This document shows, piece by piece, positions 1 to 11,822 of a stretch of DNA of 64,000 nt (position 1 is the first letter of the stretch; every line of letters starts with the position of its first letter). The position numbers and the translations under genes were made by a program. Source of the stretch: Raphanus sativus (Eukaryota; Streptophyta; Magnoliopsida; Brassicales; Brassicaceae). The notes under the pieces are model-generated. The model did not search any database and had not been told where the DNA came from. It worked only from the letters and a program-made list of their open reading frames with translations. The stretch spans positions 34,137,288 to 34,201,287 of the forward strand of contig NC_079519.1 of assembly GCF_000801105.2 (NCBI RefSeq), in the 5' to 3' direction.

Positions 1-868
1 GATAGCGACATTTCTAGTGTTCTAATGGAGATGAAATTACACCAAATTTGGTGTTTGGTTGTTTCATTGGAATTGACTTTAGCTTTGAGCACAATTACAG
101 AAGTGTACTCCATATCAGGAAGAATAAATGTAGGTTGATGTTTGAAGGATCAAGTAGCATAGTCATGAATTCATGAGCCACGTGTGAAAAAGACAGCAGA
201 AGCAGCTTTAAAGAACAAGAGATAAACAACTTAAAATGCAATTAGAAGAAGAATAAGACAAATAAAAGGGTGAGGAAGTTTATAATGGTTCAACAAAAAT
301 GGATGCAATATCACAGTGACCACGAAGCAAGAAGTTAAGAATGACTTACCAAAATCATATACGATCTTTGATTTTAGGGGCCAGTTTTTTAAAGAAATTA
401 CTTGGTTCAGTTGGCTTTAGGTTACACATATATTCAGTTTGATGCTGGGTTCGATCTTCCCCCAAAACAAATTTTACCAAATGTAATATTAAAGGGCCAA
501 AATTTTTTTTTTGGCTTGTAGGCCTAGAAAACTCAGGCACGGCTCTGATTATAGTATTTATCTTAGAGTTGAACCATTACAATATTCTTGTTTTATTAAG
601 GTAAAACTGGATTTATTTTTCTAATTGCATTTAGTCGAGTGTTTCATCTTATGTAGCATAAGGGAACTGATGTATTTAAACTTTTTTGGTTAGGACTTAG
701 GAAACAAACAGTATCTGTTCTTTTGGATAAATAATTTTTACATCCATCTAGGGACTGCTAGGTCGGTATGGGTTTTATTTCTGAGAACTGTTTAGTGGAT
801 ATTCATCATGGATATGATACATTTTCATTTGTTTGTTTTAAATAGTAAAGCATCAGAGACATTAAGGC
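1..868. other. AT-rich intergenic left edge
   Basis: I see no gene here. A short minus-strand open frame (355-540) has no recognisable domain. The stretch around 534-547 (caggcacggctctg) looks like one end of a hAT-type element related to those at 56.9-57.4 kb, but I could not find a matching second terminus, so no element is called. Confidence 0.4.
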
Positions 869-1590
869 AAGAATTCTATAAATTAATATTCGATAAAATA
901 ATAAGCACGGTAAACTAAAAAGAATTCTGGTCCTAAATTGCATGGTTCGAAATATGATAAAATCAAAGATAATTAGATAATATTTTATTCTAAAATTCTA
1001 TGTAAATAGATGGTCCCATTAAAATCAAAAATTTAAAATTTATATGTATATATATTTTAGGTAACTACAAAAACCGATTGTATAATTGGTTTTATATTTA
1101 TAAATAGAACTATCTTTATATTTTCATAATATTTCAATATATTCCAATGACATTTTGTAGAATTATATTTTAAACCAATTTAAATTCAATGAAACATATT
1201 TTATTTACACCAAATCTTAAAAATCATATGAAATTTGCATTTTAAAATTTTGGGCAATGTCTATACGGTAAAAAAAAGCTTTGTCTTATTTTATAAAAAA
1301 TATTTCAAAATATAACAATGTAAAAGTAAATATTTTATTTACAAATTAATATCTCTGTAAATTAGTAAAACAGTATAGTCCCAGCATTATTCATTTGTAG
1401 AGTTTTTAATGTAGATTGTATATTCAGCACAATTAGAGGATGTTATTTTTTTTTCAATATTATTAATCCAAATTTGGCAATACATGAATCTGAAATGCTA
1501 TATAATACATAAATTAACTGTTACATTTCATTTGTTTGTTTTAATTTATTTTGCTATTTATAAAAGAAGGATATGATACATTTAGACTCA

Positions 1591-1950
1591 TCATAGAAAG
1601 CGATTCTTCAATAGTGGTGTGAGGAAGTAAGATTCATTGATTTCATCGACGGCTGCTTCAATACAACGGCCTCATAGATTTTTTCTGCACTGTTGTTGCC
1701 ATCATTAGCATCCACCACAAGCTTGTAGTTCATACCAGAGACTATCTGAAACTCACTACGAACAACGTTCATAAATTCTTGTCCAAATTGGGTTTGTATG
1801 TTGTACTGGGAGACTGCAACCTAGCCGATCTTTCGACGTGAGGATCCTTAACATCTCTGATGGGATTCCAACTTCCGACACATTCCAAAACAAGCATGTG
1901 AAGAGGGATGAAGATATAGAGAGGAGAAAACGAAAGACTGCCTTACACAT
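1591..1950 (-). pseudogene. Decayed phytocystatin copy (array unit 1)
   Basis: This is the oldest-looking copy of the array. It keeps the ATG at 1950-1948 and nearly the whole cystatin DNA sequence. A one-base deletion in the VVKIGQ segment (near 1834) shifts the frame, and the GGC-CAG codons of the intact copies have become GGC-TAG. The coding of the N-terminal segment has also changed. The TATA-like CTATAAAAGG at 2022-2031 is still intact. It is probably non-functional as an inhibitor. A truncated peptide of about 64 residues could in principle be made, but it would lack the QxVxG loop. Confidence 0.85.
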
Positions 1951-3037
1951 TTTGCTTTTTAATGTAATTATAGCTTTATTAAATCAAATTATTTCTTAAG
2001 AAACATGAGAAGCTTTGAGGGCCTTTTATAGTTGAGAAGGCTTAGACATATATTGCCTAGCTTTAAATATCTTGCAAATTATCGATTTCAAAGACTTTGT
2101 GTTTTAGTGAGACAAGCTAATTATTATATATTGACCAACAAATATGTGGTACAATTTAGTATTTGACCCACAAAAAATAATTAAATTATTTTTGTCTCAC
2201 ATATGAAGTTAGAAATGTCACTGAAATAAGTAATAATTCAAGGAATTGTTTCAAATAAAAAATAACTAATTTTGGTTCTTTTGTTATGATATTATTTCCA
2301 TATTTTTGGAAACAAATAAAAACATTTACATATATATATATAGTAGGAATTCTATAAATTAATAAGCACGGTAAATTAATAAAACTTTCCGGTCCTAAAT
2401 TGGGTGGTTCAAAATATGATACAAGTCAAAGATAAAAATATATTATCTTTTTTACTAGAAATGTTATTTAAATATATGGTCCCATTAACATCTTAAATTT
2501 ATAATTTATATGTATATACATAAACCGATTGTATAATTGGTTTATATTTATAAATATAACTATCTATATGTTTTCATAATAATTCAATATATTCCATTGA
2601 TATTTTGTAAATATTTATTTTAAAACAATTTAAATTCAATGAAACATATTTTATATACACCAAATCTTAAAAATCATATGAAATTTGCATTTTAAAATTG
2701 TGGGTAATGCATATATGGTGAAATAAAACATTTCTCTTATTTTATAAATAGATATTTCAAAATATAACAATGTAAAAGTTTTTTTTTACAAATTCATATC
2801 TCTGTAAATTAATAAAGTATTATAGTCCCAACATTATTCATTTGTAGAATTTTTAATGTAGATTGCATATTCAACATGACTTGGGAATGTTAAAACTGGT
2901 TCATTATTATTAATTCAGATCTGGCAATACATGAATCTGAAAAGCAAGATAATACATAAACTAACTGTAACATTTTATTTTTTTGTTTTAATTTATTTTG
3001 CTATTTATAAAAGAAAGATATGATACATGTAGACTCA

Positions 3038-3400
3038 TCATAGTAAGCTATTCTTTAATAGTGGTGTGAAGGAAGTGAGATTCATTGATTTCATTGACGG
3101 CTGCTCAAATACAACGGCCTCATACGTTCTGTCTGCACTGTTGTTGCCATCATTAGCCTCCACGACAAGCTTGTAGTTTATACCAGAGACTACCTGAAAC
3201 TCACCGCGAACAACATTCATGAACTTCAGTCCAGATTGGCTTTGTATGTTGTACTGCGAGACTGCAAACTGGCCGATCTTTACGACGTGAGGATCCTTAA
3301 CGTCTCTGATGGGATTCCAACCTCCGACACGTTCGGAAGCAAACATGTGAAGAGGGAGGAAGAAGATAGAGAGGAGAAAAAGAATGATTGTCTTATTCAT
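3038..3400 (-). CDS. Phytocystatin (cysteine protease inhibitor), array unit 2
   Basis: Single-exon gene for a 120-residue secreted cystatin, a family that blocks papain-like and legumain-type cysteine proteases. A hydrophobic signal peptide covers about residues 1-22. The N-terminal Gly pair is G26-G27 (ERVGGW), and the plant cystatin helix signature is VKIGQFAVSQYN (40-51). The first inhibitory loop QxVxG is QVVSG (69-73). The second loop, normally PW, is PS (101-102), so the conserved tryptophan is missing. There is no C-terminal extension. Size and the VGGW start resemble Arabidopsis CYS4/CYS5. A TATA-like CTATAAAAGG lies at 3474-3483, about 75 bp upstream of the ATG. The protein is identical to that of unit 5. 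Confidence 0.92.
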   Translation of the reverse strand: MNKTIILFLLSIFFLPLHMFASERVGGWNPIRDVKDPHVVKIGQFAVSQYNIQSQSGLKFMNVVRGEFQVVSGINYKLVVEANDGNNSADRTYEAVVFEQPSMKSMNLTSFTPLLKNSLL

Positions 3401-4522
3401 TTTATTGTTCTTAATGTAATTATAGCTTTATCAAATAAAATTATTTTTGAAGAAACTTGAGAAGCTTTGAGGGCCTTTTATAGTTGAGAAGGTTTAGGCA
3501 TATGGCACTGAGTTTTAAATATATTGCCAATTATTGATTTCAGAGACTTGGTGTTTTACTGAGACAAGCTAATTATTATATTGACCAACAAAGATGTGAT
3601 GCAATTTACTATTTTACCAACAAAAATAATTAAATTATTTTTGACTCACAAACAAAGTTAGGAAAGTCATTGAAATATTTAATAATTCAAGGAATTGTTT
3701 TCAAATAAATATAACTAATTTTGGTTCTTTTGTTATGATATTATTTCCATATTTTGAGAAACAAATAAAAACATTTACATATTTATATATATATATATAT
3801 ATGGTAGGAAATCTATAAATTATAATTCGATAAATTAATAAGCACGGTAAATTAATAAAACTTTCCGGTCCTAAATCTGGTGGTTCAAAATACGTTAAAA
3901 GTCAAAGATAATAAGATATTATTATTTTTAATTATAAAAATTTATGTAAATATATGGTCCCATCAAAATCATAAATTTATAATTTATATGTATATACAAA
4001 ACCCAATTGTACAATTGGTTTTATATTTATAAATAGAACTATATTTATATTTTCATAATTATTCAATATATTCCAGTGACATTTTGTAAAATTTTATTTG
4101 AAACCAATTTATATTCTGTGAAACTTATTTTATATACACCAAAACTTAAAAATCATATGAAATTTGCATTTTAAAAATTGTGGGTAATGCATATACGGTG
4201 AAATAAAACTTTTCTCTTATTTTATAAACAAATATTTCAAAATATAACAATGTAAAGGTAATTTTTTTTTTACAAATTCATATCTCTGTAAATTAATAAA
4301 ATATTATAGTCCCAACATTATTCATTTGTAGAATTTTTAATGTAGATTGCATATTCAACATGACTTGGGAATGTTAAAACTGGTTCATTATTATTAATTC
4401 AGATCTGGCAATACATGAATCTGAAAAGCAAGATAATACATAAATAAACTGTAACATTTTATTTTTTTGTTTTAATTTTATTTTGCTATTTATAAAATAA
4501 AGATATGATACATGTAGACTCA

Positions 4523-4885
4523 TCATAGTAAGCTATTCTTTAATAGTGGTGTGAAGGAAGTGAGATTCATTGATTTCATCGACGGCTGCTCAAATACAAC
4601 GGCCTCATATGTTCTGTCTGCACTGTTGTTGCCATCATTAGCCTCCACGACAAGCTTGTAGTTTATACCAGAGACTACCTGAAACTCACCGCCAACAACA
4701 TTCATGAACTTCAGTCCAGATTGGCTTTGTATGTTGTACTGCGAGACTGCAAACTGGCCGATCTTTACGACGTGAGGATCCTTAACGTCTCTGATGGGAT
4801 TCCAACCTCCGACACGTTCAGAAGCAAACATGTGAAGAGGGAGGAAGAAGATAGAGAGGAGAAAAAGAATGATTGTCTTATTCAT
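4523..4885 (-). CDS. Phytocystatin, array unit 3
   Basis: 120-residue secreted cystatin with the same layout as unit 2: signal peptide, G26-G27, QVVSG loop at 69-73, and PS in place of PW at 101-102. It differs from unit 2 by one residue (Gly instead of Arg at position 65, VVGGEF versus VVRGEF) and a few silent changes. The TATA-like element is at 4959-4968. The protein is identical to that of unit 4, which suggests recent duplication or gene conversion between neighbours. Protease inhibition in the apoplast or vacuole is inferred from the family; the missing loop tryptophan makes potency uncertain. Confidence 0.92.
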   Translation of the reverse strand: MNKTIILFLLSIFFLPLHMFASERVGGWNPIRDVKDPHVVKIGQFAVSQYNIQSQSGLKFMNVVGGEFQVVSGINYKLVVEANDGNNSADRTYEAVVFEQPSMKSMNLTSFTPLLKNSLL

Positions 4886-6003
4886 TTTATTGTTTTTAAT
4901 GTAATTATAGCTTTATCAAATAAAATTATTTTTGAAGAAACTTGAGAAGCTTTGAGGGCCTTTTATAGTTGAGAAGGCTTAGGCATATGGCGCTGAGTTT
5001 TAATTATCTTGCCAATTATTGATTTCAGAGACTTGGTGTTTTACTGAGACAAGCTAATTATTATATTGACCAACAAAGATATGATGCAATTTACTATTTT
5101 ACCAACAAAAATAATTAAATTATTTTTGACTCACAAACAAAGTTAGGAAAGTCATTGAAATATTTAATAATTCAAGGAATTGTTTTCAAATAAATATAAC
5201 TAATTTTGGTTCTTTTGTTATGATATTATTTCCATATTTTGAGAAACAAATAAAAACATTTACATATTTATATATATATATATATATATGGTAGGAAATC
5301 TATAAATTATAATCCGATAAATTAATAAGCACGGTAAATTAATAAAACTTTCCGGTCCTAAATCTGGTGGTTCAAAATACGTTAAAGTCAAAGATAATAA
5401 GATGTTATTATTTTTAATTATAAAAATTTATGTAAATATATGGTCCCATCAAAATCATAAATTTATAATTTATATGTATATACAAAACCCAATTGTACAA
5501 TTGGTTTTATATTTATAAATAGAACTATATTTATATTTTCATAATTATTCAATATATTCCAGTGACATTTTGTAAAATTTTATTTGAAACCAATTTATAT
5601 TCTGTGAAACTTATTTTATATACACCAAAACTTAAAAATCATATGAAATTTGCATTTTAAAAATTGTGGGTAATGCATATACGGTGAAGGTAAACTTTTC
5701 TCTTATTTTATAAACAAATATTTCAAAATATAACAATGTAAAGGTAATTTTTTTTTTACAAATTCATATCTCTGTAAATTAATAAAATATTATAGTCCCA
5801 ACATTATTTGTAGAATTTTTAATGTAGATTGCATATTCAACATGACTTGGGAATGTTAAAATGGTTCATTATTATTAATTCAGATCTGGCAATACATGAA
5901 TCTGAAAAGCAAGATAATACATAAATAAACTTTAACATTATATTTTTTTAGTTTTAATTTATTTTGCTATTTATAAAATAAAGATATGATACATGTAGAC
6001 TCA

Positions 6004-6366
6004 TCATAGTAAGCTATTCTTTAATAGTGGTGTGAAGGAAGTGAGATTCATTGATTTCATCGACGGCTGCTCAAATACAACGGCCTCATATGTTCTGTCT
6101 GCACTGTTGTTGCCATCATTAGCCTCCACGACAAGCTTGTAGTTTATACCAGAGACTACCTGAAACTCACCGCCAACAACATTCATGAACTTCAGTCCAG
6201 ATTGGCTTTGTATGTTGTACTGCGAGACTGCAAACTGGCCGATCTTTACGACGTGAGGATCCTTAACGTCTCTGATGGGATTCCAACCTCCGACACGTTC
6301 GGAAGCAAACATGTGAAGAGGGAGGAAGAAGATAGAGAGGAGAAAAAGAATGATTGTCTTATTCAT
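6004..6366 (-). CDS. Phytocystatin, array unit 4
   Basis: 120-residue secreted cystatin with protein sequence identical to unit 3 (Gly65 form). It has the signal peptide, the N-terminal Gly pair, the VKIGQFAVSQYN helix and the QVVSG loop, and PS instead of PW in the second loop. The TATA-like element is at 6440-6449. The spacer on its 5' side has an extra partial copy of the attcgataaattaat motif near 6780-6810, one of the few marks distinguishing this unit. Confidence 0.92.
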   Translation of the reverse strand: MNKTIILFLLSIFFLPLHMFASERVGGWNPIRDVKDPHVVKIGQFAVSQYNIQSQSGLKFMNVVGGEFQVVSGINYKLVVEANDGNNSADRTYEAVVFEQPSMKSMNLTSFTPLLKNSLL

Positions 6367-7496
6367 TTTATTGTTTTTAATGTAATTATAACTTTATCAA
6401 ATAAAATTATTTTTGAAGAAACTTGAGAAGCTTTGAGGGCCTTTTATAGTTGAGAAGGCTTAGGCATATGGCGCTGAGTTTTAATTATCTTGCCAATTAT
6501 TGATTTCAGAGACTTGGTGTTTTAGTGAGACAAGCTAATTATTATATTGACCAACAAAGATGTGATGCAATTTACTATTTTACCAACAAAAATAATTAAA
6601 TTATTTTTGACTCACAAACAAAGTGAGGAAAGTCATTGAAATTTTTAATAATTCAAGGAATTGTTTTCAAATAAATATAACTAATTTTGGTTCTTTTGTT
6701 ATGATATTATTTCCATATTTTGAGAAACAAATAAAAACATTTACATATTTATATATATATAGTAGGAACTCTATAAATTATAATTCGATAAATTAATATG
6801 CATTCGATAAATTAATAAGTACGGTAAATTAATAAAACTTTCCGGTCCTAAATTGGGTGGTTCAAAATACGTTAAAAGACAAAGATAATAAGATATTATT
6901 ATTTTTAATTATAATAATTTATGTAAATATATGGTCCCATCAAAATCATAAATTTATAATTTATATGTATATACAAAAACCAATTGTACAATTGGTTTTA
7001 TATTTATAAATAGAACTATATTTATATTTTCATAATTATTCAATATATTCCAGTGACATTTTGTAAAATTTTATTTGAAACCAATTTATATTCTGTGAAA
7101 CTTATTTTATATACACCAAAACTTAAAAATCATATGAAATTTGCATTTTAAAAATTGTGGGTATTGCATATACGGTGAAATAAAACTTTTCTCTTATTTT
7201 ATAAACAAATATTTCAAAATATAACAATGTAAAGGTAATTTTTTTTTACAAATTCATATCTCTGTAAATTAATAAAATATTATAGTCCAACATTATTCAT
7301 TTGTAGAATTTTTAATGTAGATTGCATATTCAACATGACTTGGGAATGTTAAAACTGGTTCATTATTATTAATTCAGATCTGGCAATACATGAATCTGAA
7401 AAGCAAGATAATACATAAACAAACTGTAACATTTTATTTTTTTGTTTTAATTTATTTTGCTATTTATAAAATAAAGATATGATACATGTAGACTCA

Positions 7497-7859
7497 TCAT
7501 AGTAAACTATTCTTTAATAGTGGTGTGAAGGAAGTGAGATTCATTGATTTCATCGACGGCTGCTCAAATACAACGGCCTCATATGTTCTGTCTGCACTAT
7601 TGTTGCCATCATTAGCCTCCACGACAAGCTTGTAGTTTATACCAGAGACTACCTGAAACTCACCGCGAACAACATTCATGAACTTCAGTCCAGATTGGCT
7701 TTGTATGTTGTACTGCGAGACTGCAAACTGGCCGATCTTTACGACGTGAGGATCCTTAACGTCTCTGATGGGATTCCAACCTCCGACACGTTCGGAAGCA
7801 AACATGTGAAGAGGGAGGAAGAAGATAGAGAGGAGAAAAAGAATGATTGTCTTATTCAT
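7497..7859 (-). CDS. Phytocystatin, array unit 5
   Basis: 120-residue secreted cystatin with protein sequence identical to unit 2 (Arg65 form). Its motifs are the same: G26-G27, QVVSG at 69-73, PS at 101-102. The TATA-like element is at 7933-7942. The order of Arg65 and Gly65 forms along the array is R, G, G, R, which a simple stepwise duplication does not predict uniquely and which fits some conversion among units. Confidence 0.92.
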   Translation of the reverse strand: MNKTIILFLLSIFFLPLHMFASERVGGWNPIRDVKDPHVVKIGQFAVSQYNIQSQSGLKFMNVVRGEFQVVSGINYKLVVEANDGNNSADRTYEAVVFEQPSMKSMNLTSFTPLLKNSLL

Positions 7860-8959
7860 TTTATTGTTTTTAATGTAATTATAGCTTTATCAAATAAAAT
7901 TATTTTTGAAGAAATTTGAGAAGCTTTGAGGGCCTTTTATAGTTGAGAAGGCTTAGGCATATGGCGCTAAGTTTTAAATATCTTGCCAATTATTGATTTC
8001 AGAGACTTGGTGTTTTAGTGAGACAAGCTAATTATTATATTGACCAACAAAGATGTGATGCAATTTACTATTTTACCAACAAAATAATTAAATTATTTTT
8101 GACTCACAAACAAATTTAGGAAAGTCATTGAAATATTTAATAATTCAAGGAATTCTTTTCAAATAAATATAACTAATTTTGGTTCTTTTGTTATGATATT
8201 ATTTCCATATTTGAGAAAAAAATAAAAACATTTAAATATTTTATATATATATATATGGTAGGAACTCTATAAATTATAATTCGATAAATTAATAAGCACG
8301 GTAAATTAATAAAACTTTCCGGTCCTAAATTGGGTGGTTCAAAATACTTTAAAAGTCAAAGATAATAAGATATTATTATTTTTAATTATAAAAATTTATG
8401 TAAATATATGGTCCCATCAAAATCATAAATTTATAATTTATATGTATATACAAAAACCAATTGTACAATTGGTTTTATATTTATAAATAGAGCTATATTT
8501 ATATTTTCATAATTATTCAATATGTTCCAGTGACATTTTGTAAAATTTTATTTGAAACCAATTTATATTCTGTGAAACTTATTTTATATACACCAAAACT
8601 TAAAAATCATATGAAATTTGCATTTTAAAAATTGTGGGTAATGCATATACGGTGAAATAAAACTTTTCTCTTATTTTATAAACAAATATTTCAAAATATA
8701 ACAATGTAAAGGTGATTTTTTTTACAAATTCATATCTCTGTAAATTAATAAAATATTATAGTCCCAACATTATTCATTTGTAGAATTTTTAATATAGATT
8801 GCGTATTCAACATGACTTGGGAATGTTAAAACTGATTCATTATTATTAATTCAGATCTGGCAATACATGAATCTGAAAAGCAAGATAATACATAAACAAA
8901 CTGTAACATTTTATTTTTTTGTTTTAATTTATTTTGCTATTTATAAAATAAAGATATGA

Positions 8960-9327
8960 TACATGTAGACTCATCATAGTAATCTTTAATAGTGGTGTGA
9001 AGGAAGTGAGATTCATTGATTTCATCGACGGCTGCTCAAATACAACGGCCTCATATGTTCTGTCTGCACTGTTGTTGCCATCATTAGCCTCCACGACAAG
9101 CTTGTAGTTTATACCAGAGACTACCTGAAACTCACCGCGAACAACATTCATGAACTTCAGTCCAGATTGGCTTTGTATGTTGTACTGCGAGACTGCAAAC
9201 TGGACGATCTTTACGACGTGAGGATCATTAACGTCTCTTGGATTCCAACCTCCGACACGTTCCGAAGCAAACATGTGAAGAGGGAGGAAGAAGATAGAGA
9301 GGAGAAAAAAATGATTGTCTTATTCAT
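8960..9327 (-). pseudogene. Decaying phytocystatin copy (array unit 6)
   Basis: The rightmost copy keeps the cystatin core but is damaged at both ends. In the signal peptide a one-base loss in the A-run (around 9306-9312) shifts the original ATG (9327-9325) out of frame with the core. The next in-frame Met (9274) starts after most of the signal peptide. A six-base loss removes two residues near GGWNP, and Gly43 of the helix is Val (VKIVQ). A five-base deletion near 8981 replaces the normal C-terminus with a read-through tail that ends at 8924. The TATA region is weakened (ctttttatag, 9402-9411). Most likely a pseudogene; at best it gives a non-secreted protein. Confidence 0.75.
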
Positions 9328-10052
9328 TTTAATTTTTTTTAATGTAATTATAGCTTTATCAAATAAAATTATTTTTGAAGAAACTTGAGAAGCTTTGAGG
9401 GCTTTTTATAGTTGAGAAGGCTTAGGCATATGGTGCTGAGTTTTAAATATCTTGCCAATTATTGATTTCAAAGACTTGGTGTTTTAGTGAGACAAGCTAA
9501 TTATTATATTGACCAACAAAGACGTGATGCAATTTACTATTTGACCACCAAAAATAATTAAATTATTTTTGATTAACAAACAAAGTTAGGAAAGTCATTG
9601 AAATATTTAATAATTCAAGGAATTGTTTTCAATAAATATAACTAATTTTGGTTTTTTTGTTATGATATTATTTCCATATTTTGAGAAACAAATAAAAACA
9701 TTTACATATTTATACATATGGTAGGAACTCTATAAATTATAATTCGATAAATTAATAAGCACGGTAAATTAATAAAACTTTCGGGTTTTAAATTAGGTGG
9801 TTCAAAATACGATAAAAGTCAAAGATAATAAGATATTATTATTTTTAATTAGAAAATGTTATGTAAATATATGGTCCCATCAAAATCACAAATTTATAAT
9901 TTATATGTATACACAAATATTTATAAATAGAACTATCTTTATATTTTCATAATAATTAAATATATTCCAGTGACATTTTGTAAATTTTATTTTAAACCAA
10001 TTTAAATTCTATGAAACTTATTTTATATACACCAAATCTTAAAAATCATATG

Positions 10053-10722
10053 TAAATGATTTTACCAAAAAAAAAATGTAAATGAATCGGCCGAGAAAAT
10101 ATCGGAAACGTGAAACCGGTTTCGAGTCTAAACAATACAGCAGGCCACTATCATGCCAATCCAATGGATTAAACTTTTCTCCAAATAAAATTACCAAAAC
10201 ACCCTCAAACTTGCCCTCCAAATAACCAATTAATGTACCCTTCAAAGTCCATAGAAAAAACAAATAAACTGTGGTTAAAATATCCAATCAGCTCTCGTCG
10301 GTCTTGTCTGTGTGCGCAATCACACGTAAACACGTAGAGTATAGATTCAACCTCGTGTGTATAAAACAAAGTCTTCCTAATCTCATTTCCAGTGTAGCTT
10401 ACCCAAATACAAGAAGATAACCCAATGTCTTCCATGTGAATCCTTCCTTCCTCGATTCTCATCTTCTGGGTACCCTCTAATCTCTCTCTCTCTCCTTCAC
10501 GGGTTCTCCCAAAGTTTCCTGCTTTTTGTATAAAGCTCTCGTCTTTGTGTCCCTACGATGATGATAAGATTCTACTGTTTAACATTGATACTTGCTTAGA
10601 TTCGATCAATTAATTAAACCGAAAAAGGATCTTAATTTCGCATCTGTATGTTGCCAAAGTGATCATCTTTGGTGTTTTATTTTGTGCAGCTTCTTTGTGT
10701 TCAAAAAGATCTTCTGAAAACG
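10053..10722 (+). other. HAD hydrolase upstream region with leader intron
   Basis: This stretch holds the presumed promoter and 5' leader of the downstream hydrolase. A pyrimidine-rich CTCTCTCTCTC tract lies near 10480-10497. An intron acceptor (tgtgcag) ends at 10690, so an in-frame ATG at 10669 would be intronic and is not used as the start here. No other gene is seen. Confidence 0.5.
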
Positions 10723-11621
10723 ATGTCGCTTTTGTCGAAGCTACGGTGTATCACAGTAGATGTAACTGGCACGCTCATTGCATACAAAGGGGAGCTTGGT
10801 GATTACTACTGTATGGCTGCTAAAGCCGTTGGCTTGCCTTGTCCTGATTACACACGAGTCCACGAAGGTTTCAAAATTGCTTACACAGACATGGCTCAGA
10901 AGTATCCTTGTTTCGGTTTCTCCAAAATGTCAAACATTGTCTGGTGGAAAACCTGCGTGAGAGATTCATTTGTCAAGGTAATTTTGAGTTTGATTCTTTT
11001 ATCTGCTTGCGTGTATGTGTGTGTTGAGTGGTTTGGTTATTGATTAGGCAGGGTATGACTATGATGAGGCAACGTTTGAGAAAGTGTTTAGAAGAATCTA
11101 CTCAACGTTTGGTTCTGCTGCACCTTACTCTGTCTTTCAAGACTCTCGACCTTTCTTGAGATGGGCACGCGAGAAAGGGCTTATCGTTGGACTTGTTAGC
11201 AACGCCGAGTATCGTTATCAAGAAGTTATTTTACCTGCCTTAGGTTTGAACAAGGTAAGTGAACAAAGTCTCTTAAAAAAGAGAGAGGTCTCATTCAGAA
11301 GTTGACTTAAGTTTTTTTGTTAAGGGAGAGTGGGACTTCGGTGTGTTCTCTGGTATGGAAGGGGTAGAGAAGCCAGATCCGAGGATATACAAGCTGGCGT
11401 TAGAGAGAGCGGGGAACAACATTGCGCCTGGAGAGGTTCTGCATATTGGAGATAGCATGCGTAAAGATTATGTTCCGGCAAAGAGTATTGGGATGCACGC
11501 TTTGTTGCTTGATAGGTTTAACACAGAAGCTGCTAAAGACTGGAGAGAAGCTGGAGCTGTTGTGCTTCCTGATTTAGTTGCTGTTCAACAGCTTTTGGAG
11601 TCTGACAAGTTGAAATGTTAA
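10723..11621 (+). CDS. HAD superfamily hydrolase (At5g44730-like)
   Basis: Three coding exons (10723-10977, 11048-11254, 11325-11621) give 252 residues, all with phase-0 GT-AG junctions. The protein is a haloacid-dehalogenase-like phosphohydrolase. Motif I is degenerate: ITVDVTGTL carries D-V-T where the family usually has DxD, so the general acid Asp is Thr. Motif II is the VGLVSNAE Ser, motif III a conserved Lys (EKPDPRIY), and motif IV is HIGDSMRKDY. The start at 10723 was chosen because it follows the leader acceptor and begins the conserved core (MSLLSKLRCITVDVTGTL). The substrate is unknown. It lies next to mARC in the opposite orientation, as remembered for A. thaliana. Confidence 0.93.
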
Positions 11622-11822
11622 TGAAGAGACCTCTCTCTAATGTATTGCACATTTTGGCTCTTTATTCTTCTTCTCATGAGTAAAAAGAGTTTCAAAGGCC
11701 TATGATTTAATCTAAGTCCAACAAGGTGGAGTTTATAATAGTTTACATGAGTAAGAAAGTATTATTGTCTACTTTATTTTTAGATGATTACTCAACACAT
11801 CATAGGTTTATATTTTATGACT

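Larger units (their letters stand above)
869..10052 (-). repeat. Tandem array of ~1.49 kb cystatin-bearing units
   Basis: Six head-to-tail units cover this stretch. Gene 3' ends lie near 1591, 3038, 4523, 6004, 7497 and about 8960, so the period is roughly 1.43-1.49 kb. Each unit has a phytocystatin gene on the minus strand, its TATA region, and a spacer of about 500 bp beginning near gtaggaa-tctataaatt and ending near catttgtagaatttttaatg. The central units are near-identical by eye in both gene and spacer. The leftmost unit is the most divergent. The right end is a partial spacer (about 9715-10052) cut off at tgtaaatgattttacc. A spacer without a gene to its left (about 869-1412) marks the other edge. 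Confidence 0.93.

Noticed and set aside
534..547. Complete hAT element at the left edge
   Set aside because: Only one terminus-like motif was found; no matching inverted end or target duplication.
3236..9388. Conserved 74-residue plus-strand open frames opposite each cystatin
   Set aside because: They overlap the cystatin coding region antisense and are conserved only because the units are near-identical. No start context or domain.
10669..10722. Upstream in-frame ATG for the HAD gene
   Set aside because: It lies before a clear leader-intron acceptor at 10690 and adds residues outside the conserved domain.
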